A stretch of DNA of 18,196 nt from an uncultured Lachnospiraceae bacterium (GTDB lineage Bacteria; Bacillota; Clostridia; Lachnospirales; Lachnospiraceae). The notes under the pieces were generated by a model. It was not told the origin of the DNA. It was given only the letters and a program-made list of their open reading frames with translations, and did no database searches. This document shows positions 16,343-18,196 of this stretch, one piece after another. The position numbers and the translations under genes were made by a program. Each line of letters begins with the position of its first letter. Position 1 is the first letter of the stretch. The stretch spans positions 1 through 18,196 of the forward strand of contig CALGGH010000091.1 in the NCBI GenBank assembly GCA_937916415.1. The letters are read 5' to 3'.

Positions 16343-17263
16343 TCCGCTCATCTCCCGGATGACATACTGTGGGGTTTCATTTACGGACATGTAGGTGCGG
16401 CCCAGATATTCACCCATCATGCCCTGCATGATCATCAGCACTCCTCCGACGAAGAGCATGATGCAGACCAGGGCCGAAAACCCCACGGGTACGTCAGGCC
16501 GGATGAATTTTTTGACTATGGTATATATGCCATATGCGAGCGAGATTATCGTGCTGATGAAGCCTATCGCGGTGGCTATCCTGAGCGGCTTGATCGAGAA
16601 TGCCGTGAAGCCGTTCATCCACAGTCCCATCAGCTTGCCGAAGGTATATCCCGAGCTGCCGACAGTGCGTGCCCTGTGAGTCACGTCTACGTTCGTGATG
16701 TTCGAGGTTGACCTGAGCACCAGCCCTATCACGTATGGATATGACTGTCTGTACTTGAGTATTTCGTCTATTATGAACCGCCTTGCGGCAAAATAGCTGG
16801 ACACCTGCAGTTCCTTGGGCTTGCCCAGCATGATGCGGGTCATCAGTTCATTGATCTTGCTGCCCATGTTGCGGAATCCGCTGTGCTGCTTGTGCGCATA
16901 CCTCGCATACACGACGTCGCTTCCGGCCTCGATTCCCGCCAGCAGCTTGCCCACTTCATTTGCGGGCGTCTGTCCGTCATCATCCAGGCTCACGACCACT
17001 TCTCCGTCCGCATGCGCATATCCGGCCATGAGTGCCGCGTGCTGCCCGAAATTCTTGCTTAGGTTAATGCCCAGGACGTCATTCGAGCTTTCAGACATTT
17101 TCTTTATGACGTTCCAGGTCCCGTCAGGCGAGCAGTCATTTACCAGCACCACGTCATATGAGTATTGCGGCAGTTCCTTCATCGCTTCGCGGATCTCTTT
17201 GATCACGCCTTCTATCGTCTGCTCGGATCTGTAACAGGGGATCACAAAACTCACTTTGCTCAT
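16328..17263 (-). CDS. Polyprenyl-phosphate glycosyltransferase, GT2 (GtrB/ArnC/DPM1-like)
   Basis: A 311-residue GT-A enzyme expected to transfer a sugar from a nucleotide donor to undecaprenyl phosphate at the inner membrane face. The N-terminal catalytic domain begins SFVIPCYRSE, has the donor-binding LVNDCSPDG at 40-48, and the metal-binding Asp cluster VSLDDDGQTP at 91-100. Two C-terminal membrane helices at about 227-250 and 261-284 give the GtrB/ArnC layout. The QxxRW-type motif of processive GT2 synthases is absent. It overlaps the GNAT stop by ATGA with a GGAG 8 nt upstream, so it is translationally coupled. The downstream DUF6020-like gene may encode the partner that uses the polyprenyl-linked sugar outside. 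The sugar is unknown; ArnC-like sequences transfer a formamido-arabinose, which is suggestive given the formyltransferase but not evidence. Confidence 0.92.
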   Translation of the reverse strand: MSKVSFVIPCYRSEQTIEGVIKEIREAMKELPQYSYDVVLVNDCSPDGTWNVIKKMSESSNDVLGINLSKNFGQHAALMAGYAHADGEVVVSLDDDGQTPANEVGKLLAGIEAGSDVVYARYAHKQHSGFRNMGSKINELMTRIMLGKPKELQVSSYFAARRFIIDEILKYRQSYPYVIGLVLRSTSNITNVDVTHRARTVGSSGYTFGKLMGLWMNGFTAFSIKPLRIATAIGFISTIISLAYGIYTIVKKFIRPDVPVGFSALVCIMLFVGGVLMIMQGMMGEYLGRTYMSVNETPQYVIREMSGADCE

Positions 17264-17799
17264 AGCTTTCGCTCCATCATGATCAGATCCCTGCCGTCGA
17301 CGTAGTCAGGGATCGTCTCCGTAGCCACGTATCCTGCACGGAGATAGCTTTTGTATGCCGGCTCATTGCCCTTTAGCACGCGCAGGACCATTGTATCCAG
17401 CTTGAGCACTTCCCGTGCGTACCAGACCGCCCAATCAGCGATCGCATTGCCATAACCCTTTCCCAGCGCATCCGCCTCTCCTATGAATACTCCATACTCA
17501 CAGGTTCGGGCATCATGGTCTATGTCACGCAGGTACACGCATCCTATCGGACGGCCGGCCTCCATGCGTTCCTCGTCTCCCGCGCCCGCTCCCTTTTCAT
17601 ATACCACGAGCTGATCCACCAGTCCGGCATCAACCTTGGTCCTAAGCCAGTTTAGGTGATCCTCGCGCGTAACCGGCTTGCGATGCAGGAAATTATTGAC
17701 GACTCTGGGATCATTGCGCCATCTGACCACCAGGTCCGTATCCTCCTCGGTGATCGGTCTTGCACACAGTTTTTCGTTAATTGGGAAAAAATCACACAT
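17260..17799 (-). CDS. GNAT-family N-acetyltransferase (RimJ/PseH-like)
   Basis: A 179-residue soluble acetyltransferase using acetyl-CoA. The N-terminal LCARPITEEDTDLVVRWRND resembles the RimJ/PseH branch. The pyrophosphate-binding GxGxG-like loop appears as LGKGYGNAI at about 112-120, followed by the usual helix, and VLKGNEPAYKSYLRAGY forms the conserved motif near the C-terminus. At the head of a nucleotide-sugar cluster with an aminotransferase, it may acetylate a 4-amino sugar; PseH does this in pseudaminic acid synthesis. The PglD-type acetyltransferase normally used for bacillosamine is not in the window. The start at 17799 is bounded by an in-frame TAA just upstream. There is no Shine-Dalgarno, and an out-of-frame ATG lies 4 nt earlier with a four-codon frame. 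A protein-acetylating role is the alternative. Confidence 0.85.
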   Translation of the reverse strand: MCDFFPINEKLCARPITEEDTDLVVRWRNDPRVVNNFLHRKPVTREDHLNWLRTKVDAGLVDQLVVYEKGAGAGDEERMEAGRPIGCVYLRDIDHDARTCEYGVFIGEADALGKGYGNAIADWAVWYAREVLKLDTMVLRVLKGNEPAYKSYLRAGYVATETIPDYVDGRDLIMMERKL

Positions 17800-17865
17800 A
17801 CATTAATAATACCACGATTGGCTACGGTATTGTGTGAATGAGCGAAAAAAATGACGTAAGCACCC

Positions 17866-17907
17866 AGTGTAGCGTTTCAATGACTTCTTTACTTGAAATG
17901 CTACACT
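17866..17907. repeat. Leader hairpin, 15-bp stem with 12-nt loop
   Basis: Arms at 17866-17880 and 17893-17907 pair at 14 of 15 positions. The odd pair is G-U in plus-strand RNA but A-C in minus-strand RNA. In minus-strand RNA a run of seven U (17851-17845) begins about 14 nt after the stem. That is too far for a standard intrinsic terminator, but the order hairpin, U-run, first gene suggests attenuation or a processive-antitermination site. Confidence 0.7.
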
Positions 17908-17952
17908 AGGCGCAGTTCGCAGGCTTTCTCAAATGCGCGTAAAGATCATGCA

Positions 17953-17981
17953 AGCATACTTATGTTAACTTTTTTTCACAA
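17953..17981 (-). promoter_or_regulatory. Weak sigma-70-type promoter candidate
   Basis: Reading leftward, TTGTGA (17981-17976) is followed after 17 bp by TATGCT (17958-17953), each matching four of six consensus bases. A transcript from here would pass through the leader hairpin and reach the GNAT start after about 145 nt. No experimental support can be seen, and AT-rich DNA often gives such matches by chance. Confidence 0.25.
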
Positions 17982-18044
17982 AACGCCGATATATTTAGTA
18001 GAAGCAAAGACTAATTATGCAAAGGAGTACCGTAGGGACAATAA

Positions 18045-18158
18045 CTCATCATACAAATACAGCTGCATGACAGGTATCTGATCATATTGGGGAACCACGC
18101 AGGAATCAGAAACTACAAGTTCAAGGATGAACGCTTTTCGGTAAGGCACTGTAAATAA
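18045..18158 (+). pseudogene. Possible 3' remnant of a plus-strand gene
   Basis: A 37-codon frame with no start codon, bounded by TAA on both sides, reads IILGNHAGIRNYKFKDERFS in its middle. It has a plausible amino acid composition for a protein tail. Another frame ending near 18081 also reads plausibly, so a frameshifted remnant is possible. I do not recognise a family, and chance reading is a real alternative. Confidence 0.2.
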
Positions 18159-18196
18159 ATAACTTCATAAAGATGCGCAGACTGGATTTTCATGTG

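Larger units (their letters stand above)
17800..18196. other. AT-rich non-coding leader upstream of the operon
   Basis: About 400 bp without a credible intact gene. It contains a strong hairpin (17866-17907), a run of seven A/T at 17845-17851, a weak promoter candidate (17953-17981) and a possible plus-strand coding remnant ending at 18158. It is markedly more AT-rich than the genes and is probably the 5' region of the transcript, though an upstream co-transcribed gene may lie beyond the right edge. Confidence 0.6.

Noticed and set aside
17866..17907. Hairpin considered as a standard intrinsic terminator of an upstream gene
   Set aside because: The U-run starts about 14 nt after the stem and the stem has an A-C mismatch in the transcribed strand. 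It is recorded only as a leader hairpin.

Overview
The window is 18.2 kb of a leftward-transcribed (minus strand) surface-polysaccharide or glycoconjugate biosynthesis locus. Twelve complete genes and one gene cut by the left edge all read the same way. Most are packed tightly: ATGA overlaps, 1-30 nt gaps, and Shine-Dalgarno sequences inside or just after the preceding stop. The families present suggest a Firmicute, most likely a Lachnospiraceae-type Clostridium relative. Pointers are the DUF6020-like membrane protein, the very large O-antigen-ligase-like protein and the EpsF-like glycosyltransferase. This assignment is an inference from gene content; no rRNA or other marker gene is present.

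Layout in order of transcription, right to left. 17800-18196 is an AT-rich non-coding leader with a weak candidate promoter and a long hairpin. Then come a GNAT acetyltransferase (17260-17799), an ArnC/GtrB-type polyprenyl-phosphate glycosyltransferase (16328-17263), a DUF6020-like multi-spanning protein (14648-16273), and a 945-residue Wzy/WaaL-like protein (11779-14616). Next are a membrane-anchored UDP-sugar 4,6-dehydratase (9867-11747), a PglE-like aminotransferase (8471-9688) and a PglC-like phosphoglycosyl transferase (7794-8474). Then a TviB/WbpO-like UDP-HexNAc 6-dehydrogenase (6462-7778), a TviC/WbpP-like 4-epimerase (5391-6365), a sugar formyltransferase-like protein (4446-5372), a family-4 glycosyltransferase (3233-4444), and two consecutive AsnB-type amidotransferases (1343-3229, and 1-1184 partial).

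How they may work together (inference from families): the dehydratase and aminotransferase convert UDP-GlcNAc to a UDP-4-amino-4,6-dideoxy sugar. That sugar could be N-acylated by the GNAT or the formyltransferase and loaded on undecaprenyl phosphate by the PglC-like enzyme. TviB and TviC homologues make UDP-GalNAcA, and the AsnB homologues could amidate the uronic acid (GalNAcAN-type), as proposed for WbpS and WbtH. The set strongly recalls the Francisella tularensis O-antigen pathway (two GalNAcAN residues plus a formamido-dideoxy sugar), but in an apparently Gram-positive setting. The GT2 and DUF6020 pair could add a side-branch sugar from a polyprenyl-phosphate donor outside the membrane, and the 945-residue protein could polymerise or ligate the glycan. 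No flippase is visible in the window.

The least ordinary DNA lies in the wider gaps. A 180-bp gap holds three long inverted repeats in a row (9746-9886), one of them mirroring the last codons and stop of the dehydratase gene. Another gap holds three 25-26 bp tandem repeats (6385-6460). A third holds a direct duplication of the 3' end of the preceding gene (16281-16342).
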